The notes beneath the pieces were generated by a model. It ran no database searches. It was not told the DNA's origin and saw nothing but the letters and a program-made list of their open reading frames with translations. A stretch of 64,000 nt of DNA, taken from Bacillota bacterium (GTDB lineage: Bacteria; Bacillota; Clostridia; Clostridiales; Clostridiaceae). The DNA lies in assembly GCA_030706015.1 (NCBI GenBank), contig JAUZPI010000014.1, positions 1-64,000 of the forward strand. Reading direction: 5' to 3'. The translations under genes were made by a program, and so were the position numbers. Shown here piece after piece: positions 9,376 to 16,251 of the stretch (positions are counted from its first letter, which is position 1; every line of letters starts with the position of its first letter).

Positions 9376-9504
9376 GAATGAAAGCCCAATCTGAGATCGA
9401 GAGAGAGTACTAAGTTGATAGCTCTCTGTATATAGCAAATACTATTAGTCACTCCATTCTACATAGGAGTTTAGATTGAAAGCTCGATCTAAGATCGAGA
9501 GAGG
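9376..9504. repeat. Pair of ~31-bp direct repeats in an intergenic gap
   Basis: The units at 9376-9407 and 9474-9504 share the pattern GA-TGAAAGC-C-ATCT-AGATCGAGAGAG with a few mismatches. The second contains a perfect interrupted palindrome CTCGATCT-A-AGATCGAG. They lie between convergent dnaB and hsp20, where promoters are not expected. I see no ORF here. Function unknown; they may be a small dispersed repeat. Confidence 0.6.
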
Positions 9505-9507
9505 GCA

Positions 9508-9951
9508 TTAGTGTATATCTATGCGGGTCTTTTTATCCATTCCTTTTTGACGTTTTTCTAATGTAACTGTTAATACACCTTCTTTAAAGGATGCATCTAT
9601 AGTATTCTCGTTTATATTATCTACATAAAAGCTTCTAACAAATTCTCCATATCTTCTTTCTTTTCTAACATAATTATTTTTTGTATCTTCAACAGTTTCA
9701 TTACGTTTTGCTTTTATGGTTAAATGATTATTTTCATAATCTATTGATATATCTTCTTTTTTTACTCCTGCAAGGTCAGCTTCTACAATGTATGAATTTT
9801 CGGTTTCCTTAAGGTCAACTCTGAAACCTTGACCAGCCATTAATGTAGGGGAAAATATATTTTCTTGAAAAAAACCATCAAAGAATTTGTTAATGAAATC
9901 GTCTCTACCCATTAAATTATTGTTTCTTCCAAAAGGAATTAATTCAAACAT
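9508..9951 (-). CDS. hsp20: Small heat shock protein Hsp20
   Basis: 147 residues with the alpha-crystallin domain from about residue 40, including VDLKETENSYIVEADLAGVKKEDISIDY, and ending GVLTVTLEKR plus a short tail. It is an ATP-independent holdase preventing aggregation, of the type known as Hsp18 in C. acetobutylicum. ATG 9951 follows GAGGAGG at good spacing. The promoter region carries a CtsR operator (10040-10056). The gene points toward dnaB and is the last chromosomal protein gene before the prophage. Confidence 0.93.
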   Translation of the reverse strand: MFELIPFGRNNNLMGRDDFINKFFDGFFQENIFSPTLMAGQGFRVDLKETENSYIVEADLAGVKKEDISIDYENNHLTIKAKRNETVEDTKNNYVRKERRYGEFVRSFYVDNINENTIDASFKEGVLTVTLEKRQKGMDKKTRIDIH

Positions 9952-10039
9952 AATATATACCTCCTCAAGTTTAAATTATTTTTATCATAGATAAGATTTA
10001 TGAAGGAGTTTTCTCCTTATAAATATATAATAATTTAAA

Positions 10040-10056
10040 GGTCAAAGAAAGTCAAA
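10040..10056 (-). promoter_or_regulatory. CtsR operator over the hsp20 promoter
   Basis: On the plus strand the sequence is GGTCAAA-GAA-AGTCAAA, an exact match to the published CtsR heptad direct repeat (A/G)GTCAAA-NAN-(A/G)GTCAAA. Read on the minus strand the same bases supply a -35 TTGACT, followed 17 bases later by TATTAT as the -10. The repressor would therefore block RNA polymerase directly. The long leader between it and the hsp20 start also holds a small AAGGAG/CTCCTT hairpin. Confidence 0.88.
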
Positions 10057-10291
10057 AACGAAAAGCAAAGAAAGATAAATTGTTATTATGAAAATCAATC
10101 AGAAGAATACATAATTTATTTTCAACAAAAAAAATAGATAAATGCGTGGTTTTTTTAGGCAAATTCAAAATTTATGCTATTGGTATCCATTGGGTGTACT
10201 TACAAAAAAACTTATTTGTAATTGGATTTGGGGGTTGTAATATTGTTACTTGACATGACATATTTGTAGGTATATCATTTAAATGTAATAT

Positions 10292-10364
10292 GCTGGAATG
10301 GCTCAGTCGGTAGAGCGACGTACTCGTAATACGTAGGTCGTGGGTTCGATTCCCGCTTTCAGCA
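10292..10364 (+). tRNA. tRNA-Thr (anticodon CGT)
   Basis: A 73-base cloverleaf: acceptor GCTGGAA / TTTCAGC, D arm GCTC-GAGC, anticodon stem ACGTA/TACGT with loop CTCGTAA (anticodon CGT), T arm GTGGG-TTCGATT-CCCGC and discriminator A; CCA is not encoded. From base 10322 on, the 3' half is supplied by the prophage attachment core, so the gene is a chromosome/phage hybrid that stays intact. Confidence 0.96.
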
Positions 10365-10367
10365 TTA
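10322..10367 (+). other. attL core
   Basis: 46 bp running from the anticodon loop of tRNA-Thr through its 3' end plus three bases. It is identical to 50239-50284; the bases just outside differ (GACGT versus AACGC), which sets the limits. Confidence 0.93.
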
Positions 10368-10371
10368 TATG

Positions 10372-10412
10372 AAAACCTTGTAAACACTAGTGTTACAGGG
10401 TTTTTGTTTTTT
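10372..10412. terminator. Bidirectional terminator between tRNA-Thr and int
   Basis: The inverted repeat AAACCTTGTAACACTAGTG-type stem (CACTAGTG centre) is followed by TTTTTG-TTTTTTT on the plus strand. It is phage-supplied and serves the tRNA gene (plus) and possibly int (minus). Confidence 0.7.
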
Positions 10413-10415
10413 TGC

Positions 10416-11618
10416 TTATTCGGTTGGAAATTCATCATTGTTGGCATTTTGTTGGCAAGTAGGGGTAAAAAAAATTTCATCTAACTTATTAGCAACATCT
10501 TTTTGAGTATCTGGAAGTACGTGGCTATAGGTATCTAGTGTCATTGATACAGAGGAATGCCCCAATCTTTCAGATACTACTTTTGGATTTATATCCGCCC
10601 TTAATAAGATAGTTGCATGAGTATGTCTTAAATCGTGAAATCTAATAATAGGTATTTCTAATTGTTCTGCTAAGCACTTCCCATCTTTATTCTTATATTC
10701 TTTTATAACTCTTCTAAAGTTTCCTGATATATATTTAGGATCGTATGGTCTGCCATCTTCTTGACAAACAACATAATTGCCAGTATTGTAACCATCTCCA
10801 AAGTCTTGTCTATCTAGATCCTGTTTATTTTTTAATTCCTTAAATTCATTTACCAATAATGAAGATAATGTGATCTTTCGCCTTGAAGATTTTGTTTTTA
10901 ATGATACTGGTAAGAGTTTTCCGTCTATGGGCTGTAGCTGGCTATAAACATAAAGACAACTATTATCAAAGTCTACTGCCTTCCAAGTTAATCCACATAT
11001 TTCACCTAATCTCATACCAGTTTGAGAGGCAATTAATACAGGTATAAATAGTGTCGTCTTTTTTAGCCCATCTAAAAGCTTGCTTAGTTGACTTTCATTC
11101 AATACCTTCATTTCAACATGAACTTTTTTCGGTTTAGATACATTTACACAGACATTTCTATTTAATAAACCCCATTTTACAGCCATGGATAAGGCATTAG
11201 ATAAAACTGCATGATATCTTATAACTGAATTTGGAGAATGTTTTAAGGTGTCAATGCAATAGGTGTAAAATTCTTGGATTTGAAGTGCAGTAAGCTTTGC
11301 TAAAGGAACCTTTCCCAATCTAGGGTTAATGGTTTTGTTGATTATTTCGGTATACCGAGAATAAGTGCTATAAGCTGTATTTTTAGCAGCATATTCTTTA
11401 AGCCATTTTCTCAAGTAATCTTCAAGGTTTAAATCAGTTTCCTCAATAAGAGTTCCTTTTTCAAATTGAGATATAATTTCAGCTGCAGCAGCTCTGCATT
11501 CACCTTTTGTTTTAAAGCCGCCTTTACTTTTACGTTTACGCTTCCCTGTAAGAGGATCACGTCCTATATCGACAACAAACGTCCAAGTATCTCCTCTTTT
11601 TTTTAATTCAAGACTCAT
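10416..11618 (-). CDS. int: Tyrosine-recombinase integrase
   Basis: 400 residues. An N-terminal AP2-like arm-binding region (about 1-50), a SAM-like core-binding domain (about 65-155) and a catalytic domain are seen. The active-site residues are all present: R203 (TGMRLGEICGL), H328 and R331 (HDLRHTHA), H354 (RLGHSS) and the nucleophile Y364 (DTYSHVL). It integrates the phage at tRNA-Thr. Its 3' end lies 49 bp from attL. The start overlaps immA by 4 bases (ATGA), so repressor, immA and int are probably one lysogeny operon. Confidence 0.96.
   Translation of the reverse strand: MSLELKKRGDTWTFVVDIGRDPLTGKRKRKSKGGFKTKGECRAAAAEIISQFEKGTLIEETDLNLEDYLRKWLKEYAAKNTAYSTYSRYTEIINKTINPRLGKVPLAKLTALQIQEFYTYCIDTLKHSPNSVIRYHAVLSNALSMAVKWGLLNRNVCVNVSKPKKVHVEMKVLNESQLSKLLDGLKKTTLFIPVLIASQTGMRLGEICGLTWKAVDFDNSCLYVYSQLQPIDGKLLPVSLKTKSSRRKITLSSLLVNEFKELKNKQDLDRQDFGDGYNTGNYVVCQEDGRPYDPKYISGNFRRVIKEYKNKDGKCLAEQLEIPIIRFHDLRHTHATILLRADINPKVVSERLGHSSVSMTLDTYSHVLPDTQKDVANKLDEIFFTPTCQQNANNDEFPTE
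10440..10458 (+). repeat. Left copy of a GTTGGCA direct-repeat pair (putative Int arm site)
   Basis: GTTGGCATTTTGTTGGCAA is nearly identical to the right-end copy at 50104-50123 (one inserted C), in the same orientation. It lies 72 bp inside attL, within the last codons of int. Integrase arm sites are typically short direct repeats at this distance from the core. Confidence 0.55.
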
Positions 11619-12073
11619 AATTTCACCTCATTTAACTCATTTATTTTTATGAGAAGTATTTTCTCAGGTATTCCATACATATTAGATAATTGTTCAAGTG
11701 AAAAACCTTCTAATTCAAGATAATCGAGATTATTGGGTAATAAAAATTCCATTGCAAAGTAATTGGCCTCAAATTCTAGTTTATCCTTATTTAATAGACT
11801 GTTATCGTAATACTCGCAAGTAATGTCTTTATGCAGAATGATATGGCCAAGTTCGTGTGCCAAGATGAACTTTTCTTCATATTCACTAACAGTAGAAGAT
11901 ATATATATAAATTCATCCCCAAATATATTTCTTACACATTTTGCTTTTTTACCATTAAGTAATGGTTTCTTGATTAAAGTTATGCTTAATGAATTGATTA
12001 AACAGTATACATCTGTAGACATATAGTGTTCCTTTAATCCTGTAACAATAGTCCTAATAGTATTCTTCCTCAA
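11615..12073 (-). CDS. immA: ImmA/IrrE-type metallopeptidase
   Basis: About 152 residues from TTG 12073, which follows GGGGTG by 6 bases; the in-frame GTG 12082 would overlap that site. The zinc-peptidase motif HELGH (about residues 73-77) continues as IILHKD, the IrrE/ImmA (DUF955) signature. In ICEBs1 and related elements ImmA cleaves the cognate repressor to trigger induction. Here it sits between the repressor gene and int, so cleavage of the repressor encoded at 12102-12641 is the natural inference. Confidence 0.88.
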   Translation of the reverse strand: MRKNTIRTIVTGLKEHYMSTDVYCLINSLSITLIKKPLLNGKKAKCVRNIFGDEFIYISSTVSEYEEKFILAHELGHIILHKDITCEYYDNSLLNKDKLEFEANYFAMEFLLPNNLDYLELEGFSLEQLSNMYGIPEKILLIKINELNEVKL

Positions 12074-12101
12074 AAGAATCACCCCATATAAACTTATTGA
12101 T

Positions 12102-12641
12102 TTATTTTTTCTTTCTACGTTCCAATGAAACCTTTAAAGTTAATAATAAGTCATTAGCAACCTCTAAAATTTCATCATCACTCATATCTTTTAAGTTATA
12201 TCCACCATATGCCATCAGTGCTGGTTGCTCCAATATAAACTTAATTGCATCTTGTGCAGAATCGAAAACAAAATCTCTATCATTGCTAAGTTTGTCATAA
12301 ATGTAATTCATCTTTATAGAAGGATCATTTTTTATCATATCTTTAACTGCTTCCTTCTCATCAACAGTTGCATCATTCCATTCAGTATCCATATATTTAC
12401 TTATCTTTTCATCAATACCACTATCGAAGAAAGAAATATCAACATTACACGCATGTGCAATTTCTGTTAATAATACAAAACTTGGATATGTTCTACCAGC
12501 TTCTATATCACCAATATAGCTTCTGGATCTATTTACAACATCAGCTAAGTTTTTTTGAGTGAATTTCTTTCCGTCTTTCTCGCTTTTTATCTTTCTCGCT
12601 TCTTTAATTAATCTACCTAAATCAATCTTAGAAATTGTCAC
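12102..12641 (-). CDS. XRE-family phage repressor (CI-like)
   Basis: About 179 residues. The N-terminal Cro/CI HTH includes KKFTQKNLADVVNRSRSYIGDIEAGRTYPSFVLLTEIAHACNV; an extended helical C-terminal part lacks the S24 Ser-Lys protease motifs, fitting regulation by ImmA cleavage rather than RecA self-cleavage. GTG 12641 has a well-spaced AAGGAG, whereas ATG 12650 abuts it. It is divergent from the cro-like gene across an operator array (12670-12857). Confidence 0.88.
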   Translation of the reverse strand: MTISKIDLGRLIKEARKIKSEKDGKKFTQKNLADVVNRSRSYIGDIEAGRTYPSFVLLTEIAHACNVDISFFDSGIDEKISKYMDTEWNDATVDEKEAVKDMIKNDPSIKMNYIYDKLSNDRDFVFDSAQDAIKFILEQPALMAYGGYNLKDMSDDEILEVANDLLLTLKVSLERRKKK

Positions 12642-12669
12642 AACAAACATCTCCTTTTTAAAGAAATTA

Positions 12670-12857
12670 TACGTTATTTACGTCAATGTGTCAATAAAAT
12701 GACGTAATCATTAGAGATTATTAGCATACAGAATATAACTTGCAAAAACGATTAAATTTAACAAAATAGACGTAATATTACGACAATTTGCATTTGAAAA
12801 AGATAAGAAAATGACGTAATATATACACATAAATAGAAATGACGTTAGGGCACGTCA
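12670..12857. promoter_or_regulatory. Operator array of TGACGTAA-type sites
   Basis: The divergent promoter region contains TTACGTCA (12678-12685), TGACGTAA (12700-12707), the palindrome CGTAATATTACG (12771-12782), TGACGTAA (12812-12819), TGACGTTA (12840-12847) and CACGTCA (12851-12857). A weaker TACGTTA precedes them at 12670. These are distributed on both the repressor and cro sides, as expected for the lysogeny switch operators. Confidence 0.75.
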
Positions 12858-12873
12858 ATGAGGAGGTGGAATT

Positions 12874-13083
12874 TTGATAGAAGTTGGCAAATTAGCATGG
12901 AATAAAAAGATAGAAGTTCTTCGCGTACTAAACAACTTAACACAGGAGGAAGCAGCGGCTAAATGTAACACAACACAAAAAGTGTTTTGGAGCTGGGAGA
13001 ATGGAAAAAGATATCCAAGGGAAAATAGCAGGTTGGCAATAGCAAAGGCATTCAATGTAAAAGCAGAGGACATATTCGGATAA
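12874..13083 (+). CDS. Cro-like HTH regulator
   Basis: 69 residues, starting at TTG 12874 eight bases after GAGGAGGTG. It is essentially one XRE helix-turn-helix: IEVLRVLNNLTQEEAAAKCNTTQKVFWSWENGKRYPRENSRLAIAKAFNV. Its position as the first rightward gene, divergent from the repressor and immediately after the operator array, suggests the lytic-side regulator. Confidence 0.82.
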   Translation: MIEVGKLAWNKKIEVLRVLNNLTQEEAAAKCNTTQKVFWSWENGKRYPRENSRLAIAKAFNVKAEDIFG

Positions 13084-13106
13084 ATCATTATTATGGAGGT
13101 ATATAC

Positions 13107-13292
13107 ATGGAGAAAATATATTCAGTAAAAGAGGTTTGTAATTATCTTAAAGTTGGAGCGCCGACAGTGTATGAGCTTATCGCACAGAATCAACTTATAG
13201 CGAGAAAGGTGGGGAAAGCATATAAAATCACAGAAACTGCACTAACAAAGTATGTAACATCATTATCAGAAAATGTACAAGTCTCAAATTAA
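13107..13292 (+). CDS. Excisionase-family HTH protein
   Basis: 61 residues matching the MerR-like HTH_17/excisionase family: YSVKEVCNYLKVGAPTVYELIAQNQLIARKVGKAYKITETALTKYV. It could be an excisionase or another early regulator; a second protein of this kind lies next to attR (49859-50101). It follows the cro-like gene by 23 bases, with GGAGG upstream of the ATG. Confidence 0.75.
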   Translation: MEKIYSVKEVCNYLKVGAPTVYELIAQNQLIARKVGKAYKITETALTKYVTSLSENVQVSN

Positions 13293-13437
13293 CAAGAAAT
13301 GAATTTGCAAGGAAAGATATGGGACAAGCACTAGTTTAAATATCAAATCCCACCAGTGACTAAGGGAATGTATTCAAGGCTCCAGCAAAGACCTGTTGGT
13401 TCTAAAGGTAAGGAAATATGAAAGGAAAGTGATTTGA

Positions 13438-13602
13438 ATGAACTACAAAGAAATTTTAGAAAGTCAAATATCATTATTACAAGCGAAGCAGAAAGCTGAA
13501 ATCAATGTTTCAGAAATATGTTTAATAGCTATGACAATTATACAACTAACAAAAGAGTCGGCTGCACTCGAAATGCAAGCGCAGCCAATAAATAGAAGTT
13601 AA
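13438..13602 (+). CDS. Small unknown phage protein
   Basis: A 54-residue ORF starting ATG 13438 after AAAGGAAAGTGA. It is predicted mostly helical (MNYKEILESQISLLQAKQKAEINVSE) with a C-terminal hydrophobic helix. No family recognised. It ends 9 bases before a convergent small gene. The 145 bases before it (13293-13437) hold nothing I can identify. Confidence 0.5.
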   Translation: MNYKEILESQISLLQAKQKAEINVSEICLIAMTIIQLTKESAALEMQAQPINRS

Positions 13603-13611
13603 AGTATATGG

Positions 13612-13791
13612 CTATTTTTCGGTGTTTTTATCTGAATTTGAAATTGTGTTATATGCTGTTTGATATACGTCAGAGATAACTTTAACTTCTAACCAGGAGC
13701 CGTTGAATTGTCCTGTGCTACAAGCATTACCCACAGCATTTAACCAAGCAACAGTTATTTCGGTTGCTAATTCTTCATTAGATTTTGACAT
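13612..13791 (-). CDS. Small unknown phage protein
   Basis: About 59 residues from ATG 13791 (AAAGGA upstream). The sequence MSKSNEELATEITVAWLNAVGNACSTGQFNGSWLEVKVISDVYQTAYNTI is a plausible small globular protein; similar short proteins occur in clostridial prophages. It is the only minus-strand gene in this part apart from the DUF2513 gene. Function not known. Confidence 0.55.
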   Translation of the reverse strand: MSKSNEELATEITVAWLNAVGNACSTGQFNGSWLEVKVISDVYQTAYNTISNSDKNTEK

Positions 13792-13938
13792 TAATATCAC
13801 ATCCTTTCTATAGGATATTATTCTACAAGAATATGTAAAAACCTTTAATTAATTACACAGAGATGTGTTCACGAGTAATTTAATAAGAATATCAGACGAA
13901 GGTGTGTGTGAATATAAGCAGCCTAAGGGGGAATAAAA

Positions 13939-14178
13939 GTGCAAAGAGACAAACTCAAATATATAAAAGATAAAGGTTTTATTGAATTTGACAAAGACCA
14001 AATGATAAAGGAACTAACAGAGAAAGGTACCTTTTCAGAAGAAAAAATAAGAGAGTTGGTATCAAGATATAAATATTACATAATCATGTCGAATGGTAAC
14101 AAGATGTTTTATAGTGCAGATTATATAGAAAATCATACTATTGAGGAAATCGAGGCATCATTCAAAAAAATAAATTAG
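13939..14178 (+). CDS. Hypothetical phage protein
   Basis: 79 residues from GTG 13939, eight bases after GGGGG. It is charged and predicted alpha/beta, with IRELVSRYKYYIIMSNGNKMFYSADYIENHTIEEIEASF. No family recognised. It is in an early-region position between two minus-strand genes. Confidence 0.6.
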   Translation: MQRDKLKYIKDKGFIEFDKDQMIKELTEKGTFSEEKIRELVSRYKYYIIMSNGNKMFYSADYIENHTIEEIEASFKKIN

Positions 14179-14209
14179 CTGGCCGCGAAAGACCAGCTGA
14201 GAGGTAATG

Positions 14210-14578
14210 TTATTGAGGTAAAAATTTAAATATTTCTTTTTTAGCATATTCAGCAAGTATAGGTAAACTGGCAGAAGCAAGGGTTTTAGTTTTTTCTTTA
14301 ACATTAGACCAAACTTTATTGTCTCTAATATTATCTATGTATTCATGGCCTTCCCAAGATAGGCAAGAAATATCTTGTGGAGCATTTTCAGCATAAAAAA
14401 CATCATCAACTAAACAAGCCTGATGTATTTTTCTAACATGATAGTTAATAGTATCTTCACTGTACTTAGGTTGCAACTTGCTTCTTAGGTCCTGAGCAGA
14501 TACACAACAAAATTCGTCAGTAGTATTTTTCTCGATGTATAGAAGAATCTCTCTAATACAATCATGATCTAGACGCAT
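14210..14578 (-). CDS. DUF2513 domain protein
   Basis: About 122 residues from ATG 14578, preceded by AGGGGGTG. It shows the DUF2513 pattern: MRLDHDCIREILLYIEKN at the start, a winged-helix-like NYHVRKIHQACLV, then LSWEGHEYIDNIRDNKVWSNVKEK. DUF2513 proteins are common in phages and are likely DNA-binding (winged helix); their function is not established. It is transcribed opposite to the surrounding early genes, like a regulatory accessory gene. Confidence 0.8.
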   Translation of the reverse strand: MRLDHDCIREILLYIEKNTTDEFCCVSAQDLRSKLQPKYSEDTINYHVRKIHQACLVDDVFYAENAPQDISCLSWEGHEYIDNIRDNKVWSNVKEKTKTLASASLPILAEYAKKEIFKFLPQ

Positions 14579-14707
14579 ACAACACACCCCCTTTCAACAA
14601 AATTTTACCACAAGTGGGACAAGTATTCAAAGAAGGTGATGGTAGTAATAGTGAGCGACATTGAGGTGGATGTAAAGACAGAATATTTATTTTAGGAGGT
14701 AGAGAGT

Positions 14708-14926
14708 TTGAAACATGGGAAGAGACCAAAGCTAAAGCAAAAAGTAAGAATAGAGCAGTTAGGACTAGATGCAGAGTTATGGCTAGTTGTAAAGAATACA
14801 ACAGAAGATTTTCACATTTTCAATCCAAGCATTGGAGAGTTAAGAGAATATAAGATAGGGGAGGATGGTGATGCAACTCTCAAAAAGACAAAAAGAGTTG
14901 ATAAGAAAGCTAGGATATCACGCTAA
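14708..14926 (+). CDS. DUF6906-like phage protein
   Basis: 72 residues starting at TTG 14708 after TTAGGAGG. The opening MKHGKRPKLKQKVRIEQLGLDAELWLVVKNTTEDFHIFNPSIGELREYKI matches the short DUF6906-type family (GKRPT-L-NWLVVKNT pattern) seen in Firmicute phages. Role unknown. It overlaps the next small gene by 56 bases. Confidence 0.65.
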   Translation: MKHGKRPKLKQKVRIEQLGLDAELWLVVKNTTEDFHIFNPSIGELREYKIGEDGDATLKKTKRVDKKARISR

Positions 14927-15011
14927 GAATTATAAATTAGTATTCGGAAACCACGAATACTATGAGTTCGAAAATATAAAAAACCATAAAAGGTTATTAA
15001 TTAGATATTGA
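14871..15011 (+). CDS. Small unknown phage protein
   Basis: 46 residues from ATG 14871, preceded by GGGGAGGATGGTG. It is very basic and aromatic: LSKRQKELIRKLGYHAKNYKLVFGNHEYYEFENIKNHKRLLIRY. The strong ribosome site supports translation despite overlap with the upstream gene. No function known. Confidence 0.55.
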   Translation: MQLSKRQKELIRKLGYHAKNYKLVFGNHEYYEFENIKNHKRLLIRY

Positions 15012-15031
15012 TTTATAAAGAAGGTGATTAT

Positions 15032-15583
15032 TTGAAGAAAAAATTAAGATTTACGGAAGGTATTGAAGATCTTACATTCGAGCAGGTGCTTGAAAGATTT
15101 AAAAAGTTTAGAAATAAAACAAGTTGTGAATGGATTAATGCTCTTGAGATAGATAAAGATGATGCCAAGCAAATTATAGACATTGAGATATGGAAAGCTT
15201 TTATGGCTTATGATATTAAGTTAAATACTAATTTCAGCACTATTGCTTTTAAGTATGTAATGCAAGAGCAGCAAAGACTATGGAGAAAATCAGAAGCTTC
15301 TTCCAGAAAAAATAAATATGGGCCTGACTATTACCTGGATAAAAAAATAGGTGAAGGTGGTGAGGATTTCTACAGGTACGTAAAGAAAGGCGAGTTTGAA
15401 GCAGATGTTTTATTAGAAGTAACAATATGCAATTTGCTAAAAAAGTACAAACCCAATCAAAAGAGGTCTGTTGAAATGATGATGGAAGGGTATTCTGGAG
15501 TTGAAATATTAGAGAAGGTACCTATAAGCCATACCACTTTGACTAAGTATAAAAAAGAATTTGTACAAGCATTGGAGGGATAA
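15032..15583 (+). CDS. Sigma-70-like phage regulator
   Basis: 183 residues from TTG 15032 after GAAGGTG. The N-terminal half resembles sigma region 2 (DAKQIIDIEIWKAFMAYDIKLNTNFSTIAFKYVMQEQQRLWRK), and the C-terminal end carries a region-4-like HTH (KYKPNQKRSVEMMMEGYSGVEILEKVPISHTTLTKYKKEFVQAL). Phage-encoded sigma-like factors of this size redirect host RNA polymerase. Whether it acts alone or is a degenerate regulator is unclear. Confidence 0.65.
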   Translation: MKKKLRFTEGIEDLTFEQVLERFKKFRNKTSCEWINALEIDKDDAKQIIDIEIWKAFMAYDIKLNTNFSTIAFKYVMQEQQRLWRKSEASSRKNKYGPDYYLDKKIGEGGEDFYRYVKKGEFEADVLLEVTICNLLKKYKPNQKRSVEMMMEGYSGVEILEKVPISHTTLTKYKKEFVQALEG

Positions 15584-15585
15584 TT

Positions 15586-15747
15586 ATGTTCACTACAATG
15601 GGCCAGAAGATACTAATTGTATATAGCATTATTTTAGTTGTCGGTGTAATGCTAGAGAGCTTTAAGAAATTTAATAAGGGGAGGGGAAAGGGATGGTTAA
15701 GTGCATTTCTAATACCAACACTAATACTGTTATTGAATCTGCTATAA
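15586..15747 (+). CDS. Small membrane protein
   Basis: 53 residues from ATG 15586 after TTGGAGGG. There are two hydrophobic segments (ILIVYSIILVVGVMLES and LSAFLIPTLILLLNLL) separated by a KKFNKGRGKGW basic loop, so a two-pass hairpin membrane protein is predicted. It overlaps the Spo0E-like gene by 55 bases in another frame. Confidence 0.55.
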   Translation: MFTTMGQKILIVYSIILVVGVMLESFKKFNKGRGKGWLSAFLIPTLILLLNLL

Positions 15748-15908
15748 ATCAAGTAGAAAAGGTTAGGGAAGAATTGTACAAGCTTATCGAAAGCTGCAAT
15801 TACAATCTTCAGGATAAGAATGTTATTAAAAAATCTCAGGAACTAGATGAAGAACTAAATAAAAAAGAATTTGAAAAGCATAATTTTCTATTGATGGGAA
15901 GCATATAA
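15693..15908 (+). CDS. Spo0E-like aspartyl-phosphate phosphatase
   Basis: 71 residues. The helical pair VEKVREELYKLIESCNYNLQDKNVIKKSQELDEELNKKEF matches the Spo0E family, including the conserved SQELD core of the active-site helix. Spo0E-type proteins dephosphorylate Spo0A-P and block entry into sporulation. ATG 15693 is preceded by GGGGAAAGGG. A prophage-borne copy would let the phage bias the host away from sporulation; that is inference. The usual last motif residue (Leu/Val-Ile after LD) is replaced by EEL here. Confidence 0.68.
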   Translation: MVKCISNTNTNTVIESAINQVEKVREELYKLIESCNYNLQDKNVIKKSQELDEELNKKEFEKHNFLLMGSI

Positions 15909-15984
15909 AGCAATGCTTTAGAAGGTGTAAGTACATGGAAATTAATTACAGCACAATACATTGTACATATTTAGAGGGAAAGTA

Positions 15985-16028
15985 AAAACACATTATCTTA
16001 TGGTTGGTAGCCGATAATGTGTTTTCTT
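15985..16028 (+). terminator. Strong terminator after the Spo0E-like gene
   Basis: A perfect 13-bp stem AAAACACATTATC / GATAATGTGTTTT with a 15-base loop, then TCTT. A possible 16-codon peptide (15934-15984, ATG after AGAAGGTG) precedes it. This separates the first early block from the Rep-like block. Confidence 0.85.
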
Positions 16029-16137
16029 AAAAGATTTATACGAAATCCTTATCTTTATTCTAAACCAAGTTATACCAATAGTCAACAAAATTAAAGTCTT
16101 TTCGGCCTTGTAATAGGTATTATCTAATCAACTAAGG

Positions 16138-16157
16138 TTATACACATATTATGCACA
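16138..16157 (+). other. Two DnaA-box-like 9-mers, candidate phage origin
   Basis: TTATACACA (16138-16146) and TTATGCACA (16149-16157) differ by one base each from the DnaA consensus TTATNCACA/TTATCCACA and are tandem with 11-bp spacing. They lie in a 220-base AT-rich gap just upstream of the HUH Rep-like gene. No ORF is visible in the gap 16029-16251. Confidence 0.4.
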
Positions 16158-16251
16158 GGCTATAAATGACAAGTAAGGATATAGGATAAAAGTATATGTC
16201 TAACTCTCTTAACAATAGACCTAATAGTTTACTTAGTAAGGGGAGAGATAT

